Positions 1 through 8,533 of a stretch of 23,023 bases of DNA are shown in pieces; within the stretch, counting starts at the first letter, position 1; each line of letters starts with the position of its first letter. The stretch covers positions 1 to 23,023 of the forward strand of contig CAZFPK010000049.1 in the NCBI GenBank assembly GCA_964521025.1, in the 5' to 3' direction. The translations under genes were made by a program, and so were the position numbers. The notes under the pieces are model-generated. The model saw nothing but the letters and a program-made list of their open reading frames with translations. It did not search any database and was not told the origin of the DNA. The DNA is from DRTC01 sp964521025 (GTDB lineage: Bacteria > Cloacimonadota > Cloacimonadia > Cloacimonadales > TCS61).

Positions 1-219
1 TCTCATATTTATGAAATTACTTTTCATAATCTTTCATAAATTATGTTACACTACCGTTAAACCATTTTTTGAATTATTAGAGTGTCAAGATTTTTTCATA
101 ACTTCTTTCGAATTATTTAATCGGATAATATTTACCTTTTAATTATTCTACTTTATAATAATCTCCTTGACATTATATGCTGCGAAAATAATCTGTCCTC
201 GATTTTTTGAACGAAAGTA

Positions 220-241
220 ATACAAACATTCTTGTTTGTAT
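220..241. promoter_or_regulatory. Palindromic candidate operator upstream of padR
   Basis: A perfect inverted repeat, ATACAAACA-TTCT-TGTTTGTAT (9-bp arms, 4-bp centre), lies 115 bases before the padR start. PadR-family repressors usually autoregulate by binding short AT-rich dyads in their own promoter region, so this is the best operator candidate for the efflux operon. The palindrome is seen directly; its binding partner is inferred. The rest of 1-219 is very AT-rich and shows no gene that I can support. Confidence 0.5.
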
Positions 242-247
242 AAAAAA

Positions 248-337
248 TGCTGATTTCAAAACTTTGATTTTTTTAATCAATCAGCAACTTTCCGAATTTT
301 CTTTAGTAAGAAAATAAGAAAGAAAAACTTCGGAAAG
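248..337. promoter_or_regulatory. Nested inverted repeats in the padR leader
   Basis: Two further dyads sit between the operator candidate and padR. TGCTGATT (248-255) pairs with AATCAGCA (279-286), enclosing a smaller TTGATT/AATCAA stem (264-269/275-280). CTTTCCGAA (288-296) pairs with TTCGGAAAG (329-337). If transcribed, these would fold just before the ribosome binding site AAAGGAGG (344-351). They could be extra operator sites, a transcript-end hairpin or a leader fold; the sequence does not decide. Confidence 0.35.
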
Positions 338-356
338 GAATTAAAGGAGGTTCTTA

Positions 357-929
357 ATGAACAAATCCGATTTAGTAGTACTTGGTTTCCTGCGTCATAA
401 ATCGATGTATGGATATGAGATCATTCAATGGTTGAAAAAGCATCATATGGACAAATGGGCTGATGTAAAAATGCCGTCTGTATATAAAGCGATGCAGCGA
501 CTTGAAAAAAAAGGTTATATCTCCGGAGAAAAAGTTATCGAAGGGAACAATCCGCCAAGAACAGTTTTTTCCATGACGGAAAAAGGGAGAGAATTTTTAC
601 TGGAAATGCTGGAACATTTTATGGTAAAAAGTGAAAACCCGCATGATTTCTGGATCGGGATTTGCTTTTTGAATCAAGGTTTTACAAAAAAGAAATTTTT
701 GCGAATCCTGGCAGAACGCAAGCAAAAAATGGAAAAACAAATCGCGTGTCACAACCAGCATATCGAGCAAATGAAAAACACAAAAAAATGGAAATTTATG
801 CCTTTCTACATCAAAACTCTGATGAAAATGGGAACAAAAATGAGCACTATCGAAAGCGAATCTCTGGTAGAATTGAAAAAGGAAGCAGAAAAACCGGAAA
901 ATAATGTCCTTTTTATTAAAGAGGATTGA
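357..929 (+). CDS. PadR-family transcriptional regulator
   Basis: A 190-aa protein with a PadR winged helix-turn-helix over about residues 1-85. The opening (DLVVLGFLRHKSMYGYEI) and the 'PSVYKAMQRLEKKGYI' recognition-helix region are typical of the family, and the wing contains 'RTVFSMTEKGRE'. The C-terminal half (about 95-175) is a charged, helical Vir_act_alpha_C-like dimerisation region. The start has a strong Shine-Dalgarno sequence (AAAGGAGG). The stop is one base before the next gene's ATG, so it is co-transcribed with the TolC-like gene and the efflux genes beyond. PadR proteins commonly repress drug efflux operons and are released by ligand binding; that this one controls the downstream pump, probably through the palindrome at 220-241, is inferred from position. 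Confidence 0.9.
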   Translation: MNKSDLVVLGFLRHKSMYGYEIIQWLKKHHMDKWADVKMPSVYKAMQRLEKKGYISGEKVIEGNNPPRTVFSMTEKGREFLLEMLEHFMVKSENPHDFWIGICFLNQGFTKKKFLRILAERKQKMEKQIACHNQHIEQMKNTKKWKFMPFYIKTLMKMGTKMSTIESESLVELKKEAEKPENNVLFIKED

Positions 930-930
930 A

Positions 931-2277
931 ATGAAAAAGATAGTATTTATCATAATATTATTCTCGGGATTTTTCTTAATTGCAGAAGTGCTGACTTTGG
1001 AAAAAGCCAAAGAAATAGCATTAGAAAACAATCCCGAATATCTCGCTCAGAAATATGCATATCAATCTGCAAAATGGAACGAGTTGAATTCCCTTTCAGG
1101 TTTACTACCATCTGCGAAAATTGACGGTTCGCAAAGTCAGATGAAAGGCACTTTTAGAATTGGTATTCAACCATTCGATATCGAGGAATTGAATTCCCGT
1201 TCGATTGGATATTCCATCAATCAACCGCTTTTTACGGGCGGAAAGATCTGGCTCAGCTATAAAATTTCCCATGATTCTAAAAAAATGACAGAATATTATC
1301 TAAAAGAACAAAAACTCAAAACTTTAGCGACAGTCGAGGAAAAATATTTTAATCTTTTGGAAACGACAGATATTCTGGAAATCTCACAGGAACAGGTTAA
1401 AATAGCAAAAACTAATCTGAATATTGCAGAAACCTGTTATCAAATGGGAGCAATTTCCAATAATGATCTTTTACAATTAAAAGCCGATCTTGCCGGAAAA
1501 GAAACAGAATTGATCCAATCGGAAACTCTTTATCGAATCAGTTTTACGGATTTAAAAAATTATCTTAACATCCAACAGGATTTTAAAATCGATAATTCCA
1601 TCTCGATAGACGAACATTTGATCCGAAAAATATCTGAAAATGATGATATTTTCAGACTTGTCGGACAGATCATACAAATCGGAATGGAACAGAATAACTC
1701 CTTGAAAGCATTGGAGAAAACAAAGACAATTGCTGGAAAAAGCGTATTAATGTCATCCGGAAATTTCCTGCCAATCATAAATTTGAGTTATTCTCAATCC
1801 TGGAATAAATCCTGGAATCAAATCATGTCCCCTTCGGATGTTGATTATGATGATTCCAAGACTTTGGCATTATCCGCTTCCCTGCCCGTTTTTCCCTTGA
1901 TCGATAATTTCGCGTCCTACCAAAAAGCAAGATATAATAAACGCAAAGCTGATGAAGAGTATAGTGCTGCTGAACGGGGAATTAAATTAGCATTGGAAAG
2001 TGCTTTTTTTAATCTGATCAGTTCTGCTAAACAAGTCAAAGCATCTTCATTATCTGTGAAATACTCCCGACAATTATATGAAAAGTCGCTGGAGCGATTT
2101 CAGAATGGTTTAATGTCTGCATCAGAAATTCTGGAGGTAGAAGTAATGCTGAAAAGTTCAAAAATGAACAATATTTCAAGTAAGTATTCTTTCCTGGAAG
2201 CGCTGACAAATTTGAAACATTTATTAGGATTGGAAGATGATGAAGAGTTGTATAACTTATTGGATATCAATAAATAA
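931..2277 (+). CDS. TolC-family outer membrane efflux channel
   Basis: A 448-aa protein. I choose the ATG at 931, not the in-frame one at 904, because it follows GAGG at 921-924 and gives a clean signal peptide (MKKIVFIIILFSGFFLIAE). The mature start 'LTLEKAKEIALENNPEYL' is the hallmark of the outer membrane efflux protein (OEP) repeat. A second OEP repeat occupies the C-terminal half, ending with 'RFQNGLMSASEILEVEV'. The size matches TolC/OprM-like channels, which form trimeric ducts from the periplasm across the outer membrane. It is the second gene of the padR-channel-adaptor-pump set and is presumably the exit duct for the RND pump. A 105-base gap with two small hairpins separates it from the adaptor gene. 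Confidence 0.88.
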   Translation: MKKIVFIIILFSGFFLIAEVLTLEKAKEIALENNPEYLAQKYAYQSAKWNELNSLSGLLPSAKIDGSQSQMKGTFRIGIQPFDIEELNSRSIGYSINQPLFTGGKIWLSYKISHDSKKMTEYYLKEQKLKTLATVEEKYFNLLETTDILEISQEQVKIAKTNLNIAETCYQMGAISNNDLLQLKADLAGKETELIQSETLYRISFTDLKNYLNIQQDFKIDNSISIDEHLIRKISENDDIFRLVGQIIQIGMEQNNSLKALEKTKTIAGKSVLMSSGNFLPIINLSYSQSWNKSWNQIMSPSDVDYDDSKTLALSASLPVFPLIDNFASYQKARYNKRKADEEYSAAERGIKLALESAFFNLISSAKQVKASSLSVKYSRQLYEKSLERFQNGLMSASEILEVEVMLKSSKMNNISSKYSFLEALTNLKHLLGLEDDEELYNLLDINK

Positions 2278-2279
2278 AC

Positions 2280-2359
2280 ATCGGATTGTTCGCTGATCAT
2301 CCGATTGTAGATAAAAAATTCTAAACTAAAACATTCCGAAGCATTGCATACATTCGGAA
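2280..2359 (+). other. Two hairpins between channel and adaptor genes
   Basis: ATCGGAT (2280-2286) pairs with ATCCGAT (2299-2305), and TTCCGAA (2334-2340) pairs with TTCGGAA (2353-2359). The second is followed by GTTTT and then AAAATT. Neither has a long T-run, so they look more like attenuators or RNA-processing stems than strong terminators. The TTCCGAA/TTCGGAA core is the same one used in the terminators at 17316 and 22907 and in the padR leader. Confidence 0.35.
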
Positions 2360-2382
2360 GTTTTAAAATTCAGGAGGAATAG

Positions 2383-3489
2383 ATGAGAATAAAAATTTTG
2401 ATGATCCTAATCATTATTGTTCTTCTACTTGCTGGCTGTCACGGAAAACCACCTGCAAACAGACAAAATCAATTTCAGCAAAAGCAAGTAAATAACGAGA
2501 AAAAAATCCCGGTTCTGGTGGAAAAAGTGCAACCGCGTGATTTGCATCAATACATCAAGATTACCGGAAAACTGGAGGGAATTACGGATATCACTTTATC
2601 AAGTGAAGTTTCCGGAAAAGTTATTGAAATAGATAAAAAATTGGGAGATTGGATTGAAGAAGGAGAGCAGATAGGCAGGATCGATAACAAAGATCATGAG
2701 ATCCAGATGCTGCAGGCAGAAGCTGCTCTGAACAGTGCGGAAGCCTTATTCGAAGCAGCAGAACTACAAATGAAAACTTCCGAAAAACTGTTCAGGAAAG
2801 AACAGATATCTCAAGTTGAATTTTCCCAGGTAAAAAGTAATTATAAGAAGGCTCAAGCCGGATTAAACGGAGCCAAAGCAGGATTTATTAAAGCAAAAAG
2901 AAATTTTGATAATTCTAATTTTGTGTCACCGGTTGCGGGTTTTATATCCGAACTAGCTATCGAGATCGGGGAAACAATTTCGATGGGAAAACCGGTCTGC
3001 AGCATTGTCGATTCCCGCAAACTGCTGATCAAAACCGGGATTGGAGAGAAAGAGGTTCTTTTTATCAATGAAGGGCAAAAGGTAACGATCATCAATGATA
3101 TTGAAGATATGATGTTTTACGGAATCGTCAGAGGAGTCGGAATAAAACCGGTAAACAATTCGGCATCATATCCGATCGAGATCGAAGTTGATAATTCAAA
3201 AGGAAGGTTACTACCGGGTATGGTGGTAGAAGCAAGGATTTTGAGCAATGTTTTCAAAAATGTAATCTATACTTCCCAGAATAATATCATCAAAGAATAT
3301 GATAATAGTTTTGCCTTTATTATAAATAACGAGGAAAAAGCCGAACGGAGAAAGATCTTACTCGGAGAAAAAATCGCTGAAAATGTGATTATTCAAGATG
3401 GGATTAAGTTAGATGAAATGTTGGTTATCGAAGGTGCGGAAAACCTGGAAGATAGTTCTGTGGTTGATGTTAGAAAAAACTTGAATTAA
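2383..3489 (+). CDS. RND efflux periplasmic adaptor (membrane fusion lipoprotein)
   Basis: A 368-aa protein with a lipoprotein signal; the lipobox LLAGC puts the lipidated Cys at residue 19. The order is adaptor-like: first lipoyl/barrel-sandwich half with 'GKVIEIDKKLGDWIEEGE', a helical hairpin over about residues 105-170 (Ala/Glu/Lys rich), the second lipoyl half ('NFVSPVAGFISELAIEIGE'), then beta-barrel and membrane-proximal domains. It would bridge the inner membrane pump (3636-6791) and the TolC-like channel. The start has AGGAGG at 2372-2377. The last codons, including the stop (AAC TTG AAT TAA), are supplied by an intergenic repeat copy that begins inside the gene, so the native C-terminus may have been altered slightly. 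Confidence 0.9.
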   Translation: MRIKILMILIIIVLLLAGCHGKPPANRQNQFQQKQVNNEKKIPVLVEKVQPRDLHQYIKITGKLEGITDITLSSEVSGKVIEIDKKLGDWIEEGEQIGRIDNKDHEIQMLQAEAALNSAEALFEAAELQMKTSEKLFRKEQISQVEFSQVKSNYKKAQAGLNGAKAGFIKAKRNFDNSNFVSPVAGFISELAIEIGETISMGKPVCSIVDSRKLLIKTGIGEKEVLFINEGQKVTIINDIEDMMFYGIVRGVGIKPVNNSASYPIEIEVDNSKGRLLPGMVVEARILSNVFKNVIYTSQNNIIKEYDNSFAFIINNEEKAERRKILLGEKIAENVIIQDGIKLDEMLVIEGAENLEDSSVVDVRKNLN

Positions 3490-3520
3490 GTTCGGCTTCA
3501 GCTGTACTTGATTTAAGTTT
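3478..3520. repeat. Palindromic intergenic repeat, copy 1
   Basis: The ends are AACTTGAATTAAG and CTTGATTTAAGTTT around a variable centre (TTCGGCTTCAGCTGTA). This copy overlaps the adaptor gene and provides its TAA stop. It is a member of a family with seven copies in this window (others at 3581, 6923, 8598, 11379, 11577, 12164). Each copy is an imperfect palindrome able to form a long hairpin. Confidence 0.75.
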
Positions 3521-3580
3521 TGAAAAACATAATAAGTTAATAAAATGCAAAATAATCGAGTGAATAACCATAAGCCCAAA

Positions 3581-3616
3581 AAACTTAATTCAAGACCTGC
3601 GACTTAAATCAAGTTT
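3581..3616. repeat. Palindromic intergenic repeat, copy 2
   Basis: AAACTTAATTCAAG and CTTAAATCAAGTTT enclose a short centre (ACCTGCGA). It lies 60 bases after copy 1, so the two bracket the adaptor-pump gap. The T-run after it runs straight into the AGAAAGGAG ribosome binding site of the RND pump gene. Confidence 0.75.
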
Positions 3617-3635
3617 TTTTTAGAAAGGAGACGCA

Positions 3636-6600
3636 ATGTCTATTGTTAATTTTTCAGTAAAAAATTCACCGCTGGTGAACATGATAATGATCATTGTATT
3701 CATTGTCGGAATCTACACTTTATCGACCATCCCGAAAGAAGATATGCCGGCTGTGGATTTCGGTTCTTTCATTATTATTGTCTATTATCCTGGAGTTTCA
3801 CCGGAGGAGATCGAAGAATTGATCGTCAAAAAAATCGAAGATGAGATCTCTGATGTTCCGAATGTGGATGTAATCACTTCTACTGCCCAGGAAGGAAGAG
3901 CAGTAATTTTCATTCAATTCGAGCCGGATGCTGATATCGATAAAGCCCGAACCGATCTGACGACCGAACTCGATAAAGTCGTCGATCTGCCTGAAGATGC
4001 GGAAGATCCGTATGTTTTAGCATTGAACATGCGGGAGATAAATCCCATGTGCGATATTGTTCTCGGTGGAGATTTTTCCGGTAATGCCTTGCGGGAAATT
4101 GCTGAGGATCTGCGTGATGGAATCCTTAATCTGGCGTATGTTTCCAAAGTCGATATCACTGGAAGTCGGGACCGGGAAATCTGGATCGAAGGTGATGCTA
4201 ATAAACTGGCTGAATTCGGTCTTACTTTGCAGGATTTAAAAAATACTATTTCTAACCGGAATATGAATGTTCCCGGTGGTTCGGTCAATTTTGGAAAAGC
4301 GGAATTCATTGTGCGTTCGATTGGAGAATTTTCCAGCACAAATGAGATCGAAGAACTCGTTGTGCGGATGGATCAAAATGGTCGGGCTTTGCGAATTCGT
4401 GATGTTGCGGCCGTCAAAGACACACTCGAAGAAAGATCGACGATCGCCAAATTAGACGGTAAAAAGAGTATTCGTTTGCAGGCTTACAAAAAGGCGGATG
4501 GAAATATAATTTCTGTGATGGAAGATATCCGGGAGTATGTCGAAGACTTCCAAAAAAACATTTCCGGGTTGGAAATTACGATCAGGAATGATGAATCACT
4601 CGAAGTAAAAAGCAGTCTGAAAACAATGGGAAAAAGTGCTCTCATCGGTGTTTTGCTGGTTTTCGTGATCCTCTTTATTTTCATTGGTTGGAGAAATGCT
4701 CTTTTCGCAGCCTGGGGAATTCCGTTCAGTTTCCTGCTCACTTTTATTCTCATGCAGTATTTTGATGTAACCATGAACAACCTGACGCTTTTTGCACTCG
4801 TTCTCGTGCTCGGAATGATCGTCGATGATGCGATCATCGTTTTGGAAAATGTGCATCGTTATATGGAACAGGGAATGTCTCCCAGAGAAGCATCGATCAA
4901 AGGAACGCAGGAGATCATGTGGCCCATCATCGGAGCGATTTCAACTACTGCGGCAGCATTTCTTCCCATGTTGATGATGGAAGGAATGATGGGAAAATTC
5001 ATGCGCGTCTTCCCGATTGTTGTCTCCATGGCATTGTTTGCTTCTCTTTTTGAAAGCCTGGTCATCCTTCCCTCTCATATCGCTGATCTTTCCAAACCGA
5101 TCCAGCCGGATAAGAAAAAAAGCAGACTTTACGAATTTTTAGTAACGCGATATAGAAAGACGATCAAAAAATTTCTGAAACACAGAATTCTTTCCGTATT
5201 GGGAATTGTTCTCGCTTTGATCCTGGCTATTATGACCATTGGCTTGCGGCTCGTAAAAGTGGAATTTTTTCACAGACAGGAATCGCAGACAGTTGTCCTC
5301 AAACTACAGACTCCGGTCGGGACAAACCTCGATAAAACCAACGAAGTCGTTACTTCCATTGAAAATTTCATCATGAATATGGAGCAGAACAGCAATGTGG
5401 AGGCGATCGTAACTTCTGTCGGATATCTGGTTGAGAATAATCAGCGTTCGATGATGACTTCCAATGCTCAAATGTCCATCGATCTGGTCGATGCTGATAA
5501 AATGACTTTTTCACATGATGAAATTAAAGATGAGGTCAGGGAATTTCTGGATAATCTGCCGGGACTTTATTCCTACAAATTTGCCATTCCGCAGGATGGA
5601 CCTCCAACCGGAAAAGATGTCGAGATCCGCATTAAAGGCGAAAAACTCGAGCGACTTGAATATATCGGAGAGATCGTGAAATCCGAACTTGAGAAAATTC
5701 CCGGAGTTGTGGACATCGAGGACAGTTTCAAGGAAGGAAAGAAAGAAGTTAAAATTTATCCCAAACATAATAAACTCGCTCTTTACGGTTTAAATGTTGC
5801 CCAACTTGCCAGAGTTGTACGCACTGCATCTTACGGTTTGAAAGTTTCGGAATATCGCGGGGACGGTGTTGATGAATATGATATTATTGTGCGTTTGAAG
5901 GAAGAACAGATCAAGAACCTGGAAGATTTGAAGAATTTGCGTATCCGCTCTCAAAGAGGTGATCTGATCAAACTGAAAGAACTGGCAGATTTTGAGATCA
6001 CTTCCGGACTTTCCCAGATAGATCATTATGGCTCCAAACGAGTGATCACCATTGCCGGAACAAATTCGTATTATAAAGTTGGTGAGAAAAATAAAAAACG
6101 AACAACCGACGAAGTTACACGCATACTTTTAGGAAACAAATTGACCGGCGAAAAGGGAATTCTCGTCGATTTTGAAAAACGATTTCAGGGTTATAGAATG
6201 GAGTTTGGTGGTGTTGCGGAAGAACGAAATAAATCTTTCAACTCATTATATATTGCATTTGGAATCGCTATTCTGATCATCTTTGCTATCCTCTCCACTA
6301 TTTTCAAATCTTATGTGCAGCCGCTGATCGTGATGTTCACTATTCCTTTTGCTTTGATCGGAGTTATTTTCGGATTATTTGTTACCGGTTTGCCGTTTTC
6401 TCTCGGAACTCTTGTTGCTGTTGTTGCCTTGGCAGGAGTTGTCGTGAACGACTCACTGGTTTTGGTCGATTTCATAAATAAGGAACGGGAAAAAGGAATC
6501 GATCGCTGGAACTCGCTGATAAATGCCGGAGCGATCCGTTTGCGACCGATCATCCTGACGACAGTTACTACAATCGGCGGTTTGATGCCAATGATGCTGT

Positions 6601-6791
6601 CCACCGCGAAATCGGTGAAAGACTGGAAACCGATTGCTGTCAGTATGAGTTTTGGTCTTGCTTTTGCCACGATGTTGACGCTTTTTGTTATTCCGGTAAT
6701 TTATTCAATTGTCGATTCTCTCTTTGGAAGATTGAAACTGACCAGGTTTAAAAGTCATCAGAGTTACGAGGAGTGTGTGGTAGAGGATTAG
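3636..6791 (+). CDS. RND-family efflux pump, inner membrane permease
   Basis: A 1051-aa protein, the usual length for AcrB/HAE1-type RND transporters. It has TM1 near residues 12-30, then a large periplasmic porter region, then TM2-6 (about 335-490), a second porter region, and TM8-12 (about 870-1035). The proton-relay pair is visible in TM4 as D397-D398 in 'GMIVDDAIIVLENVHR'. The counterpart 'VVVNDSLVLVDFIN' lies in the second half. The pump would use the proton (or sodium) gradient to drive export through the adaptor and TolC-like channel encoded upstream. The start is supported by AGAAAGGAG six bases before the ATG. Substrate cannot be told from sequence. HAE1-like multidrug export is most likely because both TM4 aspartates are present, unlike SecDF or hopanoid (HpnN) RND types. 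Confidence 0.93.
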   Translation: MSIVNFSVKNSPLVNMIMIIVFIVGIYTLSTIPKEDMPAVDFGSFIIIVYYPGVSPEEIEELIVKKIEDEISDVPNVDVITSTAQEGRAVIFIQFEPDADIDKARTDLTTELDKVVDLPEDAEDPYVLALNMREINPMCDIVLGGDFSGNALREIAEDLRDGILNLAYVSKVDITGSRDREIWIEGDANKLAEFGLTLQDLKNTISNRNMNVPGGSVNFGKAEFIVRSIGEFSSTNEIEELVVRMDQNGRALRIRDVAAVKDTLEERSTIAKLDGKKSIRLQAYKKADGNIISVMEDIREYVEDFQKNISGLEITIRNDESLEVKSSLKTMGKSALIGVLLVFVILFIFIGWRNALFAAWGIPFSFLLTFILMQYFDVTMNNLTLFALVLVLGMIVDDAIIVLENVHRYMEQGMSPREASIKGTQEIMWPIIGAISTTAAAFLPMLMMEGMMGKFMRVFPIVVSMALFASLFESLVILPSHIADLSKPIQPDKKKSRLYEFLVTRYRKTIKKFLKHRILSVLGIVLALILAIMTIGLRLVKVEFFHRQESQTVVLKLQTPVGTNLDKTNEVVTSIENFIMNMEQNSNVEAIVTSVGYLVENNQRSMMTSNAQMSIDLVDADKMTFSHDEIKDEVREFLDNLPGLYSYKFAIPQDGPPTGKDVEIRIKGEKLERLEYIGEIVKSELEKIPGVVDIEDSFKEGKKEVKIYPKHNKLALYGLNVAQLARVVRTASYGLKVSEYRGDGVDEYDIIVRLKEEQIKNLEDLKNLRIRSQRGDLIKLKELADFEITSGLSQIDHYGSKRVITIAGTNSYYKVGEKNKKRTTDEVTRILLGNKLTGEKGILVDFEKRFQGYRMEFGGVAEERNKSFNSLYIAFGIAILIIFAILSTIFKSYVQPLIVMFTIPFALIGVIFGLFVTGLPFSLGTLVAVVALAGVVVNDSLVLVDFINKEREKGIDRWNSLINAGAIRLRPIILTTVTTIGGLMPMMLSTAKSVKDWKPIAVSMSFGLAFATMLTLFVIPVIYSIVDSLFGRLKLTRFKSHQSYEECVVED

Positions 6792-6833
6792 TTGTACTAG
6801 TAAAATCAGTTGAATTAGTTGAATCGTGAAAAA

Positions 6834-6888
6834 ACCTTCTGAACGGTCTCTACCAGCGGAATTCTTTCACCTGACATGCGGAATGGTT
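6834..6888. repeat. 55-bp intergenic repeat, copy 1
   Basis: Matches 46 of 55 positions with 8534-8588, without gaps. Each unit starts with ACCTTC-N-GAA-Y-GGTCTCT and ends with GCGGAATGGTT or TCGGAATGGTT, so a short CTTC-GAATGGT-like word recurs at both ends. In both places the palindromic repeat follows (35 and 10 bases later), suggesting a composite element. Beyond these repeats, the 307-base gap between the pump and the next gene (6792-7098) holds only AT-rich leader sequence. Confidence 0.7.
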
Positions 6889-6922
6889 GATTTTTTGAAT
6901 TAATATATGAATTTCCTCTCAT

Positions 6923-6964
6923 AACTTAAATCAAGATCAGCCAAAACTAACTTAACTAAAGTTT
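6923..6964. repeat. Palindromic intergenic repeat, copy 3
   Basis: AACTTAAATCAAG and CTTAACTAAAGTTT around a centre of ATCAGCCAAAACTAA type. This is the most decayed right end in the family (CTAAAG instead of CTCAAG). Confidence 0.7.
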
Positions 6965-7098
6965 TTATTTTTATGATATTCCAATACTATTCATGTAAGT
7001 TAATACCTTATTAATCACCTTTAACTGATATCAAAAAAAATATTTGACGCAAAATACAGATAAATTTCTTTTGCACAAAATCGAATTCAGGAGTTTGA

Positions 7099-8532
7099 AT
7101 GATGGAATTCTTAAAAGAAAAGATGAATTACCTTTTCAAAACTGATAAAGGATTGATCCTGATAAATATGGCGATCCTCTCGCTTGTTTCAGCTGTTTTC
7201 GGAACGCTTTCCGGTCCGCTGAAAGAATGGGGAGTCGGAGATATAACAATGAAATTTCTCGGAATGGATCTGCAGCCGCAGGAAAGAGAAGGAAGGATCG
7301 TCATTCTCTATCATGCTATTGCTGTAACTTTCACTGCACTACTTACTTACTTGATCATCGAAGCCATTCCGCTGGAAAAAAGAATGAGAAACCGTATCCG
7401 CAGTTCGATCACTCTGGGCTATCTGCTGACTGTCATTTTCGGACTCGGTTTCGCTTATTGGGGTCATAACTGGGCTTTTCATGGATTATTCATCGCAGGA
7501 TTGACCATCGTTTTTTACGCTGGACTTTTATTGAGTATTGCTCTCTGGCCTCGCAAAAAAGAATATCGTGAAACAAATAAAGATTATTCTCAAACTAAAA
7601 AACATATTCCATTAGAACGAACTGCATTCTTCGTCATGGCAGTTGCCATGCTTGGTTCTGCAGTTTTCGGAGCAGTCGCCGGAGCCAATTTCGGAAATGG
7701 TTTTGAAACATTTCTGGCAGAAGATGGAGTGCGTCATGTTCATCACACAAAACTGGAACTGGCAGTCATCGGACATCTTCACATTATGCTGACTCTGATC
7801 GGAATTGCAACAACGCTTCTTATTGGACGCTGGTTCGACTGGAAAGGAATTACGCATAAGATCGGAATTCCTTCACTCATCTGGGGAACGATTATCATTA
7901 CGATCGGCGTTTGGCTTGTTGTTCCTTATCAACTTTATGCTCATTTGATCATTTATGTGGGAGCAGTTTTTTCTATGTTCGGAGCCTTGATGCTGGTTAT
8001 TTTCGGTTGGGGAAAACTGATCAGGGAAGGAACGAAAGATATTTCCAAACCGAATATTTTCCAGAAAATAAAAGCACTGCTTTCCGATTCATTGAAATTC
8101 GGAACGCTCTGGCAGATGGTTTTTATGAATTTCTGTGTGAGCGGGATCGGGATTTTTATGGCAGTCAAACTCGAAGAAATCTTCCGGGTTATCCCGTTTC
8201 GAGAAGAACGCATCACTCTCACCGGACACTGGCACATTCTTTCTGTTCTGACTGCAACAATCGTGTTGATGTACATTGTTTCCAAAATTTTTCCTTTAAA
8301 AAAAACAATCGGAAACATCTTCGGTTGGATCATCATTCTCGCATCTGATCTGGCTTTTGCCATGATTACGATTTTCAGCATCAAGCGTTTGTGGGTGATC
8401 GAAGAAGCACAGGAAGTGATGGTGAAAACAGTTCATTTTTTCAGTGAGATCGGTCTCGGATTATTACTAACTTCGCTGGGAATTTATATGGTTATCCGCT
8501 TGCTCGATTTTCTAAAGAACGCTAAAGCATAG
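7099..8532 (+). CDS. 12-helix His-rich membrane protein, divergent heme-copper oxidase-like
   Basis: A 477-aa inner membrane protein with about 12 helices arranged as three homologous four-helix units (about residues 18-147, 175-303, 336-468). The second helix of each unit carries a histidine at the same place: H72, H228 and H379. The last two sit in H-x-H motifs (H226-L-H228, H377-W-H379). The fourth helix of each unit also carries one: H128, H282, H446. Heme-copper oxidase subunit I has the same pseudo-threefold plan, with its metal/heme histidines in helices 2, 6 and 10 and an H-x-H in helix 10, so I infer distant membership. The usual HPEVY motif and the helix-7 His pair are not seen. A heme O synthase gene two genes on supports heme binding. 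Start ATG follows CAGGAG; an ATG one codon later is equally possible. No oxidase subunit II or cytochrome c gene is nearby. Confidence 0.5.
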   Translation: MMEFLKEKMNYLFKTDKGLILINMAILSLVSAVFGTLSGPLKEWGVGDITMKFLGMDLQPQEREGRIVILYHAIAVTFTALLTYLIIEAIPLEKRMRNRIRSSITLGYLLTVIFGLGFAYWGHNWAFHGLFIAGLTIVFYAGLLLSIALWPRKKEYRETNKDYSQTKKHIPLERTAFFVMAVAMLGSAVFGAVAGANFGNGFETFLAEDGVRHVHHTKLELAVIGHLHIMLTLIGIATTLLIGRWFDWKGITHKIGIPSLIWGTIIITIGVWLVVPYQLYAHLIIYVGAVFSMFGALMLVIFGWGKLIREGTKDISKPNIFQKIKALLSDSLKFGTLWQMVFMNFCVSGIGIFMAVKLEEIFRVIPFREERITLTGHWHILSVLTATIVLMYIVSKIFPLKKTIGNIFGWIIILASDLAFAMITIFSIKRLWVIEEAQEVMVKTVHFFSEIGLGLLLTSLGIYMVIRLLDFLKNAKA

Positions 8533-8533
8533 A

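Noticed and set aside
167..195. TTGACA at 167-172 as the padR promoter
   Set aside because: No acceptable -10 box is found at 16-18 bases; the closest AATAAT is only 14 bases away, so I do not call a promoter.
597..1031. Minus-strand ORF overlapping padR and the channel gene
   Set aside because: It spans the boundary of two well-supported genes and encodes a low-complexity Phe-rich product.
6311..6670. Minus-strand ORF of 119 codons inside the RND pump gene
   Set aside because: It lies opposite the conserved second TM block of the pump and has no start signal; a shadow of the real frame.
7953..8384. Long minus-strand ORF (143 codons) antisense to the His-rich membrane protein gene
   Set aside because: Its protein has no recognisable motif or leader, while the plus strand shows a clear membrane protein with ribosome binding site; it is a codon shadow.
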